The translations under genes and the position numbers were made by a program. A stretch of 64,000 nucleotides of DNA, taken from assembly GCF_000003815.2 (NCBI RefSeq), contig NC_049980.1, positions 27,654,762 through 27,718,761 of the forward strand. Reading direction: 5' to 3'. The notes under the pieces were generated by a model that had not been told where the DNA came from, did no database searches, and saw only the letters and a list, made by a program, of their open reading frames with translations. The DNA is from Branchiostoma floridae. Taxonomy: Eukaryota > Chordata > Leptocardii > Amphioxiformes > Branchiostomatidae. Shown here in pieces: positions 44,977 to 56,588 of the stretch. Position 1 is the stretch's first letter. Every line of letters begins with the position of its first letter.

Positions 44977-47900
44977 TTAGAACTGAAGTGCCTGTCATAT
45001 GGGTAGAGTTATGAAATAATCATAATAATAAGTTGAAACATATAATAACTACGCTTTCAGTTGTTCCGTGTTTTAAGATAAAGATTTCTTTTAATGATGT
45101 GAAACGCAGAAGAAATCCGCAGAAAATAACAATATTTGATGCTGTAAAGTAATTCAGTAATTTTTCATAGTCAATATTGCCACATGACTTATCTGAGCAA
45201 CTTTTCCTGAAGAAAAACACTGGGATGGTGGAAAATCATCTAATCTTTGTGTCAAAAAACTATAAACTAATCCTTATCAGAAACATTTTATTAACCCTCA
45301 AGCACCCGACCTTTTTTTGCGACTAAAATGACCGAGTGGGTCCAAACGGACCCCAAAATGTTTTGTTCATAAAATCTCAGTACCATTTCTTATCGGCGAC
45401 CATTGTATATACATTGCTTTGTCAATTAAATTGGAAGATTTTGAGATGTTAAGATGTTGCTAATTCCAACTCATTATCATAATTTATGCAAAAGTTCATA
45501 AGGACCACGTTTTGCACTAAACCAATTCCGACCAGATAGGTGAATTTTGAGGCCCTCAGCAATATTTATGTCGCATAACTCATGCACGGCTAGAGCTAAA
45601 GCTTCGAAACCTGGTAATTTATCACGAAATATTGTTCGCAAAAGTTTTTGGTCAATAAAGTAAGTTTATCATCTTCCGCGGTTGCCATGGTAACCATATT
45701 CTAAGAGGCATATTTTTGCCAAAATTCGACAATTTCAATTTAAACAAGGTTTTCTTGGTAAACTACACCTGTTTTCTGACAAAAATTAAATTCTATGAAA
45801 TTCAATGTAATTTTTATGACTTAAAATCTATAAATTATGCTAATTTCATGACGTCATTGTTAAAAATCCAAGATGGCCGCCCTGATTAGGTAAATGGCGT
45901 CATAATGTCGCCACATTACATGTTAATGACACAGAAATTTCTGTTAGGATTAAGGTTTACATTCTTATTATCGTCTAAAAGTTTGGTAGTTATACTAAAT
46001 GTGGTTAAGGAGTTAGCTTCCAAAGTTTGCTTCAAAAACTGCACATTTTTGCCGGGGTCTGTTTGGACCCCAGACGGACTGAACACAAACTTTCTTTATA
46101 ATTTCCACATTATTGTACCAATCTTTGCGAAAACTTAGCAGAAGACATATTGACTGAAAAAGTCACGGAGTGATTTTTTATTCAGATAAGAAATGTTCAA
46201 ATGACACTTCAAAATGTACGCCTGGGGTCCAAAAGGACCCCACTCGGGTGTTTGAGGTTTATAAAAGCATCCTCACCCCAGTTCCTCCCTCCAGCAGCTT
46301 CCTGTAGGCCGCTATCTCCACGTCCAGCGACATCTTGATGTTCATCAGCTCCTGGTACTCCACGCTGTGCTGGGTCATCTCCCCCCTCATCCTCTCGATC
46401 TGCCGCTCCAGTTCGGCAATAGCGACCTTATACTCCGCAATCTCCCTCAGTCGGCGGGCCTCTGTTTCCGCCATGGTCGACTCCAGCGAACCTGACTATT
46501 ATAAAAACAGGTAAGAAAATACATTAAATACTAGTAACATCTACTAACATATACTCCACTCTGTATAAACGTGTATAAAGACATTTCAAAAGCAACATGC
46601 CCCATCTGGTGTGCAGTATGGGGCAGGTGGCTGCACTGTAGATCACTCACACTGTTATTCAATATTAACAAATATAACAAAGTACATGACAGTGCCACAT
46701 TGTTCTCATCTCTCCAAAGCAAATAGAGAAATAATCGTTAAATCGTCACATCGTTATTTTTTCTTTTGCAGTTTCATAATTGCCTCACGTTGGTTTCTAA
46801 TGTGGAATTCAAGCATTTTTGTCAATGGACAATATTATCGTTAAAAATGTGAAGGTTATTGCCTTTCGCAATTTTGAGTTTCTTCGTCAGATTTTCATAT
46901 GCTTAGGACAGCACACTATATCTTAAATATACTGTATGTTATATATGTATGTCTATCACTGCATGCCACCACTATATCACGTTGGTTACTAGTTCTTTTA
47001 TATGGTAGCCAGTATTATAATAAGACGATGATCCAACCTTGCTCCTTAGTGCCTCCGTCTCGCCGGTGATGGACTGTAGAGTCACCTTCAGGTTGGTCAG
47101 CTCGGACCGGAGGGCGAGCAGAGCCTCGTTATCCGCCTCCCGCTGCCGGGACAGCTCGCTGAACTAAGTGTTGAAACAAATTCAACTTTAGCTTGTTTTT
47201 GTTCTATGTGTGCATCGTTGTTTCTTTGTATATCTGTTGTTTCTGACTTCATGTTACATCATACATGTGAGCTGGTGTGTTACGCCGAAGGGCGTTTGTA
47301 CAAGCAATATAGATACAAATGCGGATACAGACACCGGCGTCAAGCCTAGTTACTCTGTGACACTGGAGGGTAACCTCCAGTAACAGAGTATTGTAATCAC
47401 TTTGTGCGTTGAGTGTTCGCACCTATATCTCTATGTTCCGTAGGCCGCAATCGCATGTGGATTGGCATGTCGTCTGTACTCGGTTGGGAAATGATGCACG
47501 TTATTTTTTTTCGCCGTACTTAGCTGAAAACTATAACCAGCTTATTTTCACTCGGATTTCATCACTACTTGGTATTCTTACCGAAAACATGTGAACATTT
47601 TCAGTCCATTTTCATGGGGTTTTAGTGTTATATGTTGAAAAAATGTACGTTTAAGAATAATAATCCAAAATGGCGGATAGCTAAACTACAGATGATGTCA
47701 TTTCAAAAAATTGATGACGTCATTTTGACATCGTTGCGTCGACCTTTGACAACAGAAGTATTATTAACACTTGAATATTGATAAGAAACCTTTTTTAGTA
47801 ATTTTGTGTATTTAGGTATGATGGGAATCACCCGTTTGATGACGTCATAATTACGTCATATAACGTCATAATGATATAAGAATTTATTGCAGTATGAAAC

Positions 47901-49478
47901 TTGACGAGCATATCGCCCCCCTGCAAATTTGGTGATCGTACAGTAAGCAGTTTTGAAAATACGAAGGGGGGGGGGGGCGAATAAGCACCCCACACCCCCA
48001 CCCACCCCGGCCAGGGAATGCCCCAAAAGCCCAGTCTGGATAAGGTTAATTTCGTAAAACAGATTTCTACTAGGGAAAAATACCAAAGAAAAAACACCAA
48101 CAAACGAGCGATTCATTTCTCGTTTTCAACGTATATTGGTATATTTCCTATATCCGTACTCTGATGAATAAGGTCGTTTTTTTAAAAGGCCGTTTAAATT
48201 AAGATAACACAAAACCCAACATATGTTTGCAGTGCCAGTGGGTAAAACATTCCATCTCTTCTCACCTTGACCTTGTACTTGGCCTCGGCCTCCTCCCTGT
48301 TGGCTTGGCCCATGATCTCGTACTGCAGGCGGATCTCACTCAGCGTCTCGCTCAGGTCTGGGCCAGCGAAGAATGGCGTCTCCGTCTCAGCTATGGCCAC
48401 GGCCTCGTTCAGCTGGCTCTGCACCCACCTTGTCTCCTGTATGGGAAACACATCAATTGCATATTGAGAAACGAGAGGACCATATACAGTTTACACACTG
48501 CGTGAAATAAAAGTTTAAGTGGGAACTCTTCAATGATTTGGTAGTATTTTTGCAACGGAAAGCTATTTCGAAAGGTACATTCTTTTTTCGTTAGTGAACA
48601 TGTACCAGGAAGAAGAGCTTAAAAATTCACGAGGTTTCTAACGCTATAAAGACATATTTACCTCATCATAGACCTTCTTTAGGAACTCAATCTCCTCCTG
48701 TGCTGTGGTCAGCCTGTTTTCCACTCCAACACGCTCCACAGTCGCCGCACCCACCTCCTGAAACGGTAATTCAAACATCTTGTATGATTTATATAATACT
48801 CCAAACTAAAGCTATAAATCGGATATGTTTACCGCATATCAGCACCATGGAGATCTAATGGAACGACAAACACACCTTCTTGACCGATGCAAGCTCAGCC
48901 CTCCTTGCTGCATTTGCAGTAGTCTCGGCCTCGCATCTGTCAGGAATCGAAGTGAATAGAAACTTTGAATTGTATGTTAATTCACAATTCGACATGTTCT
49001 ACTCTGATGATACCTTTCATTCCACTTTTAGCTATGAATTGCTATTTAGATAAATCAATAAACATTTTCTTGATTTCTTTTTATTTCGTTTTAAAGTATT
49101 ATTCCTGACTTACTTCGCCTGCCACTCCTCGGCCTGTGCCTGCCAGCTGGCCCTCTCGGCCTCCTGCTGAGTCGTCTCCTGGGTGAGCTGGTCCACCAGC
49201 GCGCGCAGCTCCGCCAGCTCCGTCTCGTACACCACCGTGATGTTCGTCTCCTCGCTCCGACTCGCCTCCTCGATCCGGATCTGGGTCGTCAGCTTGGTGT
49301 TGCGCTCCTGCAGGGACCGCACCTTCTCGATGTAGCTGGCAAAGCGGTCGTTCAGGACCACCAGCTCTCTCTTCTCGCCGCTGCGGGTCACCCTGGCGTC
49401 AGCGAGGGTCTGCACCGCCCCATCGGTGGCGTGGTAATACTTTCCGCCGCCGACTCCAGCTCGTGATTTGGTGGCCAT
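44977..49478 (-). CDS. Cytoplasmic intermediate filament protein IF2, 350 aa
   Basis: Exons: 49478-49114, 48936-48876, 48757-48662, 48436-48266, 47163-47038, 46495-46277 and the tail exon 44991-44977. Exon lengths equal those of IF1 and all phases agree. The protein differs from IF1 at few places, for example [19 protein letters not shown] in linker L1 and a Ser for Arg change in LSEIRLQYE. Coil 1A and the end of coil 2 ([14 protein letters not shown]) are intact. The tail would read ALQF and stop. Intron 6 holds a 965-bp TIR element and intron 4 a second insertion, both missing from IF1. The two proteins are probably interchangeable subunits; expression differences cannot be judged from sequence. 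Confidence 0.88.
45294..46258. mobile_element. 965-bp non-autonomous TIR element in IF2 intron 6
   Basis: The ends ACCCTCAAGCACCCGA and TCGGGTGTTTGAGGT are inverted copies with small differences, flanked by TTA on both sides. Subterminal palindromes GGGTCCAAACGGACCCC and GGGGTCCAAAAGGACCCC lie inside each end, with another GGACCCCAGAC copy near 46060. IF1 has an empty site at about 29070. TTA would fit PIF/Harbinger; a decayed TTAA would fit piggyBac, whose ends often begin CCC. No transposase frame is present. Confidence 0.85.
47349..48050. mobile_element. Inserted repeat in IF2 intron 4
   Basis: This stretch is absent from IF1 intron 4. It ends with CCCAGTCTGGATAAGGTTAA, the reverse complement of the family end near 43066. 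It contains a run of G, a CCCACACCCCCACCCACCCC tract and several TGACGTCAT motifs. Confidence 0.65.
47351..47392. repeat. Short hairpin TACTCTGT...ACAGAGTA
   Basis: TTACTCTGT pairs with ACAGAGTA and ACTGGAGG pairs with CCTCCAGT around a GTAA loop. It stands at the left edge of the intron 4 insertion of IF2 and may be the foldback end of an element. Confidence 0.6.
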
Positions 49479-49599
49479 GGCGTGTCTTCAGAGATTCCTG
49501 TCCAGACCGTCTAGGCGATATGTTCTGGTGCCAGAGTTCTGGTTCTTTACAGTTTTATCATGGTCCACGCCGTCACCTCCTGCCAATTATTTCCTTGGC

Positions 49600-49720
49600 C
49601 AACGAAGCTCGCTATTGGTGAACTGCATCGTTTCAGATTATAGAAACCCATTGGTTCCTGGTTTCAGCGAGGTTTACCAAGGACATAGCCGACCTCAATG
49701 TGTCAGCGTATCACATGTTC
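49600..49720 (-). promoter_or_regulatory. Conserved upstream region of IF2
   Basis: The region matches 33030-33130 before IF1, including ACCAATGGG and the CCTTGGTAAACC segment. The AT-rich box reads TTTCTATAATC instead of TTTTTATAATC. Confidence 0.4.
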
Positions 49721-50796
49721 ATGACCTGATTTTTCATCAAATGGCTTCAAATAGAAAGTGCGTTGTGTAATAACAAATTCCATAGTATGTAGGGCAATCA
49801 AATGTTTGAGAAAAAAAATCTTGAAGCTTGTCAAGACGAATATTTGCTAGAAGTGTACTGGAATTATTTTATATGTCTAAAACAAATATGATTTTTAAAC
49901 AGTTTATCTACACACACTGTGTTCGTATGAGTTTATGGATTTTACAGTAAGTCTGTATTCGTAAACTTGACTGCCTATTTTACATGACGAAACTAGGTTG
50001 GAATGCGATGCTTGGAAATAACAGGTCGTTAGTATTTAGGGCAACCAAATGTTTGATTTAAACCACGGAGACACCATCTTCAGCAAAGTGTGCACGATTA
50101 TTTTTGCACCACGTTTCGTTTGCTGCATATTATTTTGTCGGAATTTGGTAATTAGGCCACAACAACTAAATTTTATGGTTGGCATCAGCGCGTACATTAA
50201 TTTTCGCCTGATTTGAAAAACAAAGCAAAGAAACATGCCGCAAATGGACAAATATGCCATAAATGTATATCGGCTCTGTCGTGATAAACCCTGTGTGGTC
50301 AACTCTAAAGTACAGCTAGTGATACAAAAGAATTCTTAAAATTCTACTCACAAAACAATATCCAGCCACTGGATCAAAAACGTTTTTACAATGATCTAAA
50401 GTTTTATCAATTCACTTTTTTAAAGCTGTTTCAGTGACAAATGGGCATCATTAGATAAAGAACTGTTGGATACATAAGTAAGTGTATGAGGCAGGTAATG
50501 TATGGTATTCAAGAGTACAAATACCCCTAAGTTTTGGCTTTAAGTCAGTTAAGTTATTCGTCATTCTGTCACTGATTGAACCCTGTGTTCGAGTAGGCAG
50601 ACTTTATTCGCAGACCATCAGGGATTAAGAAATCAACTTGCAATTTCTTTTGTTTTATGGCATGTGTAGACAGTCTATAAGGTGTTCAATCGCATACAAA
50701 TATCCAGTGTAGATGTTACGCGTGATGGTATGACAAACTTTTTTCAGGATTTTTTCTAGTTAACTTACAGTCTGTGTTCACATACAAATATTCAAT

Positions 50797-51225
50797 ATGT
50801 TCTACGTCTCTTCGCGAGTTGAAAAGGATTCTGAAAGACCCGTCACACCCGTGTCAAGTCTTCAACCAACTGAGGAACCACGATATGAACTGAGACATAG
50901 AAACCGGTATAAGCTGCCAGTCAGCCGCACGGAGAGGCACAGGAACTCGTTTGTGGCGAGGGCAGCGAGACACTTACTAGACTAAGTCTTATGTATACAT
51001 GTTGTTTTGATGTTGTTGTGTCGGAATGTACGTCGTGAAGTTCGAAGATATTTTAACTGATATACGAAATGGTTTTAAAAATGTACTCCACCTATCTTCT
51101 GATTTTAATTGCCAGTGAATTTGCAGTTTTAACTTGTTAAAATTTATTTGTACAATCGGCACAATTCAGTCTGAATTTTTGACTGCCAAGTTCGATTAGA
51201 TAAAGGTTTGATTTGATTTGAATAT
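50797..51225 (+). mobile_element. LINE 3' end with ORF2 C-terminus
   Basis: The frame 50797-50985 ends in RYELRHRNRYKLPVSRTERH and FVARAARHLLD, a typical C-terminus of amphioxus-type non-LTR retrotransposons. It is followed by a short 3' UTR ending in the simple-repeat tail TTTGATTTGATTTGAA near 51220. The 5' part is missing (5' truncation). Block A has no counterpart. Confidence 0.7.
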
Positions 51226-51882
51226 AATTGCTACAGTTCTAGACTTGATGGATACACAGCTACCAGGACAGGTAATAATGTTGGCTACAGGAATAAAATA
51301 TCCGTTGCTTGTAATTTCACGTTTTGCCCCCTCGATTATTGTGTTGTAAGGTTATTGATCTCAAAATTTGAAAATTTAGGAATCTTGTTTTTTCTGCACG
51401 TTTTGTTTTTTCCACTAAATTTGGAGTCAATGGGGAATGCCGTCCATAAAGTTTACTTGCTGTGGCCTTATATAGACACACTTGTTTCTTTAACACCATC
51501 GCGCAAACCCACCAAAAAGATTTCGGTAGCTTGGTTTGGAAAACGGCTGGGTAATGTGTGGGATATCAACGGTGTCCTTAAGCCTTGCTCTAGCCGAGTT
51601 TAATACAGTACTCTAAAGAACAATTTGTTGGGCTGTAGCAAGGGGTATAAGGCCCCAAGAGGTCATCCGTGGGTTATCTCGTTTGCGCAGAAGTTGGTCC
51701 ATATTGGTAATGTCATGTACTTATAAGGCATTGCTTGGTAACGTTCCTTGCCTGTGTGTTTACTGTCACATATGAACCAGTTAATGTGCCAGATTGGACA
51801 TGGACGAGATGACTGACTAGCGCTTACGTAGATGATCTTGAAATAACGAACCAATTGGGAAAAACGTAGCTTCAAGACAGCA

Positions 51883-51890
51883 GCTTTAAA
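51883..51890 (+). promoter_or_regulatory. TATA-like box of IF4
   Basis: TTTAAAAG about 110 bases before the IF4 ATG; the start of transcription would fall near 51915. Inferred. Confidence 0.4.
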
Positions 51891-51998
51891 AGCAAGCAGT
51901 GCGCAGAAGCCTATTATTTACAGTCCCACACTAGCTACAAAAACACAGGACACTGCTTAGGCTGACTAGAATTGAATCCTATTAAAACAAGTGTCAAA

Positions 51999-54668
51999 AT
52001 GATTCAACCGAAAACAACCGAGGCAATTCGAAGCTCTGTAAGGTCCTCTTTGGTCGCCAGGGGTGAAGACTTCAGTAGATCCGGACCCGAATCTTTCAAG
52101 GCAAGAACACGCGCCATCCGAGCCGGCAATGTGATCACATCCCTGGGAGGGCCTGGCGGCGCGCAGCAGACCATGGCCGGCGCACGCAAGGTTCGGGCCC
52201 AGGAGAGGGAGGAACTATCCGCCCTGAACAACCGCTTCGCCTCCTACATCGAGAAGATGCGCTCCCTCCAGCAGCGTAACTGCACGCTGGAGGCACAGGT
52301 GCTGAAGCTCCAGTCGACTGAGACGACCGCACACACGAAGGCGCTTTACGAGAAGGAGACCAGGGACCTGCGCGCGCTGGTGGACGAGCTGTCTGAGGAA
52401 AAGGCCAAAATGGTTCTGGAGAGAAACCAATGGCGAGAACAGGCAGAGGAGTACAAAAGAAAGTAAGTTGTTTTGTTTGGGGGCTTCGCACAAGCTCCAT
52501 TGACGTTGTATTTGTATATTATCAAACGCCTAACTTGTTGGTTCTCATGGAGGAAAAACAATGTGGCAAGTGCCTGTGTAAGAAAATGGACATCACGTAC
52601 ACAATTGTCAAGAAGACCAAATTAGATATATCACACGTATTTGCATCAATTTTCCGAAGAAAAAGCCCCTTTAGTTACAAGACATAAGGCAAAGATTACC
52701 TTTTCAGAAACGGCAGGCAAATAGTTCTTATGGGCGTTGCATGTGCACGTGTATTACTATGACATGTTTATTGCTGTCTTAAATGTGATTTTGTGATTAA
52801 ACTAGTGCTGCTCTGTCTTATTAGCTGTGTTGAATGTTGATTTGAAACTTTCCCTGACAGGTGGGAGGATGAGGCAGCCTGGCATGCGGAGCTGAATACT
52901 GAGGTTTCAAAGCTCAATAAAGTAAGCTCAATAAAGTTAGCTCAATAAAGTAAGCTCAATAAAGTAAGTGCCATTGCTTTCGGCTATTTCAGTACTGTTA
53001 GCTATATCGAACCGAATGACGAATTTTTGTGGCATGAACAGATTCAATCGTTCACCATTTTTGCAATGCCTTGTTGTACGATACCCCCCTATTTTAGCTG
53101 TTTATAAAAAAAATCACACTCTACACCTTTTTTTCACCAGAACTTGGATGCTTTAACGCTAGTACGTCTGGACCTGCAGAATAAGATTGCTACGATGCAG
53201 CAAGAGATCGATTTTATGGTGGTGGTGCACAAGCATGTAAGGTTCCTGTTACATTCCTGACCATACATCTTATCCTTACGATGGTAGATTGCGCACTTTG
53301 ATACGTACCACTGCAATGAAGCTGTGTTTTTCATCTGCATAATGATTAAAGCTATTATGTCAAGTTTGCGCCACTTGATATCTGCTAATGATCTTCCGAC
53401 CAAGGATGCAAGGGGTTCGGATTCGATCTCAGACCTCGCGTTCCGACTTAGGTTCGTGAGGTTGTAGCCTTCATTATTATGCACATAAAACATGGCTTAA
53501 TCGCAGTTATATGTACATGTACCAAAGTACTGTAGTTTCTAAAAAAACTATTAGGGGCAATACAACCTGATGACGTCTTCTATATGGTCCACAGAAATCA
53601 AATTTAGAATCCTTACATGCCCATATATCAATGTTTGTTACAGTTCCATTTTTTTCATTCATTTATGAGAAAACAATGGAAAGTCAAAATGCCTATTCAG
53701 CCTACCTTAATTTACCAGCATCCACTTATATCTATGTATATTAAGTCGCAGGAGACGTTACCGTAGATTTCGTTTTTGTCATTAAATATTGTTGATTAAG
53801 ATCGTCGTTGTAATTTGGCATGCACATAAACACCTCTCTCTCTTTCTTACTCTCTCTTTATATATGTCTGTATTTGTGTGTGTGTGTGTGTGTGTGTGCG
53901 TGCGTGCGTGTGTGTGTGCGCGCGTGTGTGTTGTTAATGTATGCGTGTTAAAGATCTGAATATATTTTTGTTTGCAGGAACTGAAGCAAATTCAGGACCA
54001 GTTGAACGAGAGCCTGTCCATTGCCCCTGTTGATTGGACTCAGGAGGCCGGACGTGACGTCATTGCTGAACTGTACGACCTGCGCCAGCTGTATGGAGAC
54101 TTCTGCCGGGGCATTCAGGAGGATGCAGAGGCCAAGTACAAAGAGAAGGTAAGGCACATTTGTATAAAAATGGACGTATGGTAGTAGACCATCATAGGTA
54201 AAATACTTTCCTGTGATATAATATGTAATTACAACATAGGAAAATACCCTATTGTGTGTGTTCCCCCAGTCCACCGAGCTTGAGCTCGAGCGGGAGCGGG
54301 AAAACAAGACAATGCTGGCCGCCAGGAGTGAGCTCATCACCTCCCGAAAGGAGGTGTCCGATCTTCGAGGACAGCTCAACACCTTGATGACCAGCACTGA
54401 CATCCTGGAACATGAGGTGAATTTACAAAGTATTCAACTAGTCAATAGAGGATTCATAAATGGATAACTCAACCACCCATCGTTGTTTCCTTGAAATCAG
54501 GAAATGCAAATATCCGTCAATTAAAAGAGAAACAAATGTACGTCTAATTGCAGACAAAGTTGAGAAATGTATTAATCAAATTGGCTACTTTTTTTGCAGA
54601 GCTCGTCCTCTTCATCTTTCAGCGTCCAACAAGTAACGATCACTTCTCAGGATGACATTGAAATGTAA
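51999..54668 (+). CDS. Intermediate filament protein IF4 lacking the coil 2 end, 335 aa
   Basis: Exons: 51999-52462, 52861-52921, 53141-53236, 53978-54148, 54270-54416, 54600-54668; phases agree. The head of about 66 residues is Ser/Arg-rich (IRSSVRSSLVARGEDF, GPGGAQQTMAGARKVR). Coil 1A is [19 protein letters not shown]. The next exons keep the IF lengths 61, 96 and 171. The fifth is 147 bases rather than 126 and ends TSTDILEHE. The exon of about 220 bases with [20 protein letters not shown] is missing: only 183 bases separate 54416 from the tail exon. The tail (SSSSSSFSVQQVTITSQDD, then IEM) looks like an authentic IF tail and follows in phase. The protein would lack the helix-termination motif needed for normal filament elongation. 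It could be a capping or regulatory subunit, or the product of exon loss on the way to becoming a pseudogene. Confidence 0.8.
52911..52966 (+). repeat. Four tandem 14-bp copies of the exon 2 splice donor in IF4
   Basis: AGCTCAATAAAGTA is repeated at 52911, 52925, 52939 and 52953 (one copy has AAAGTT), so the donor AAA|GTAAGC occurs several times. Use of the first donor keeps the standard 61-base exon. Later donors shift the frame or bring in the TAA of CTCAATAA, so they would destroy the protein. Confidence 0.9.
53872..53935. repeat. (TG)n microsatellite in IF4 intron 3
   Basis: TGTG/TGCG repeat upstream of the 53978 acceptor. Confidence 0.95.
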
Positions 54669-54709
54669 ACCGGTACATACTGCAGACAAACGCCACTCTT
54701 TCACACCAG

Positions 54710-54958
54710 GTAGGTCGGTATAAATACATATAACGACCGATGATGACTTCCAGTTTTTCTTAGTGTTTAAGAGTGAATATAGAATGCATTTGCACATTTA
54801 CCATTTACAATACCAGCAGTACTGCATATATATTGTTCGCCAAATTATCTATCAACAACAGTCTGCAATCACATAAGAAAGATCACATCACATATCTCTA
54901 TCGCATTTCATTTATTAAACTTTATTATCCACAAACTGTACAATCTCTCAATTTGCAG
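54710..54958 (+). other. Possible 3' UTR intron of IF4
   Basis: CACACCAG|GTAGGT after the stop codon and AATTTGCAG|GCC at 54958 form a good GT-AG pair. The junction is 41 bases after the stop, which is below the usual distance that triggers nonsense-mediated decay. Confidence 0.45.
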
Positions 54959-55277
54959 GCCATCCTGATCCTTGCAAAATTGGACATCACGGGGGAGTAA
55001 GGATGGGATATCCTAAAGACGTCACGAAAGACATCTGACAGCACTCTCGTAGTGGACTTTCTGTTGCAGTTTTACTAGAAATCATCTTGTTACTTGACTT
55101 GTGTAATCTTCTTTTAGTCACACATCGGTATTCCACCGGAAGCGTAACTACAGAATTGCAATTCTGTCACGCTGTAGTTGCTATTTGACATGTTTTATTC
55201 TGTAATTTTATTATTATATATTGACGTAGCTGTCATTTTGCGATTACTTTTCCGATAGGTTGTCAAAGAAAATAATC

Positions 55278-55283
55278 AATAAA
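55278..55283 (+). terminator. Poly(A) signal AATAAA of IF4
   Basis: AATAAA in AATCAATAAAATAATAAG, about 610 bases after the IF4 stop, or about 360 if the UTR intron is removed. Confidence 0.5.
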
Positions 55284-55289
55284 ATAATA

Positions 55290-56520
55290 AGATGGTTATA
55301 ACTATGTCTCGCTTGATTTTTTATATGATTTCCATGATTTTTTTATATGATTTCCATAGTTGTGAAATTGTCGGCAAAGTAAAAACTGTGTGAGACACAG
55401 ATATAATTTGTAGTTGAATAATGAAAATCATCGCACATTGATAAGCGTAATGACAACATTATTCATAGAACTTTACAATTATCTTTGACGGCTTTTTATG
55501 ATAATATAGACAATGTTCAAGATCTCAACAGTAAATTACCCGCAACGAAAAAAGTCAAAACCCCACATTTGGGAATTTGGGTTTTAAAATGAACAAGTAC
55601 TGGTCAAACATATCTATATCTATTGTTGTGAGACATAGTTTCAGAAATCTTAGAAAACTACTGAAAAAGGCACTCAAAGATCTATTAATTGTCCGATGCC
55701 ACACAGGTCATATTTTGTGGGCCAAGTCTGGATTCCTTTGTTTGTCCATGAAAGTCTCGATCTCTAGAAAAAAAATACATCACCTACATTGTCAGAATAC
55801 AATTTAAAAAAAATTGCCAAATCGTATATAACCCGCCTGACGTCAAAGTTACTCAGTCTCAGATGCTATGACCAGGCCAAATTTGACGCCTTATAACTCT
55901 CAAACGGCTTGTGTTAGGACAACCAAACTTGGTGACTTCTTGTAAAATATTGTTGGTAACAACGCACATAAAAAAGGGTAAGGTTATATTTTCATGTTGC
56001 CATGGCAACCGGTAGTCCATTTTCATGGGGTCTTAGGGTTATATGTTAAAATGTATCCTAAGACATTTAAGATCGATGATCTAAGATGGCGAATTGAAAG
56101 TGATAGCTAAAATATAAAACGTAATTTTATGACGACATTTTGGAGGCGTTGTGGCGGCTTTGGACAATAGAAGTCATGGAATTTTGGCGACCGTACAGTA
56201 AGACATTGTAAATTATGAAGAGGGCCGAGTGAGGACCACCACCACCCCCACACCCCCACACCCCCCCACACCCCGGTCAGGGAATACCAAAAAGCCAGGC
56301 TGGATAGGGCTAAAGGCACATTGCGAAGGGGTACCCAATAAGCAAAGAAACCTCAATCCAGTTGAGATATAAGTAGTCCTTGTTCATAAGACAGGCAAGT
56401 GTCACATAGCTGTAACTAAGAGTATTAGCACATTTTCAACAATTCAACGACTATGAAAAGACTATGTCCACAATTGACAATCAACATTACCCAAGCCTAG
56501 ATATTGTCATACTTCAGAGC

Positions 56521-56552
<32 letters not shown>

Positions 56553-56556
56553 CAGA

Positions 56557-56588
<32 letters not shown>

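Noticed and set aside
53395-53475. tRNA-like sequence with a box B-like GATTCGATCTC
   Set aside because: No full cloverleaf and a poor box A; at most a decayed SINE.
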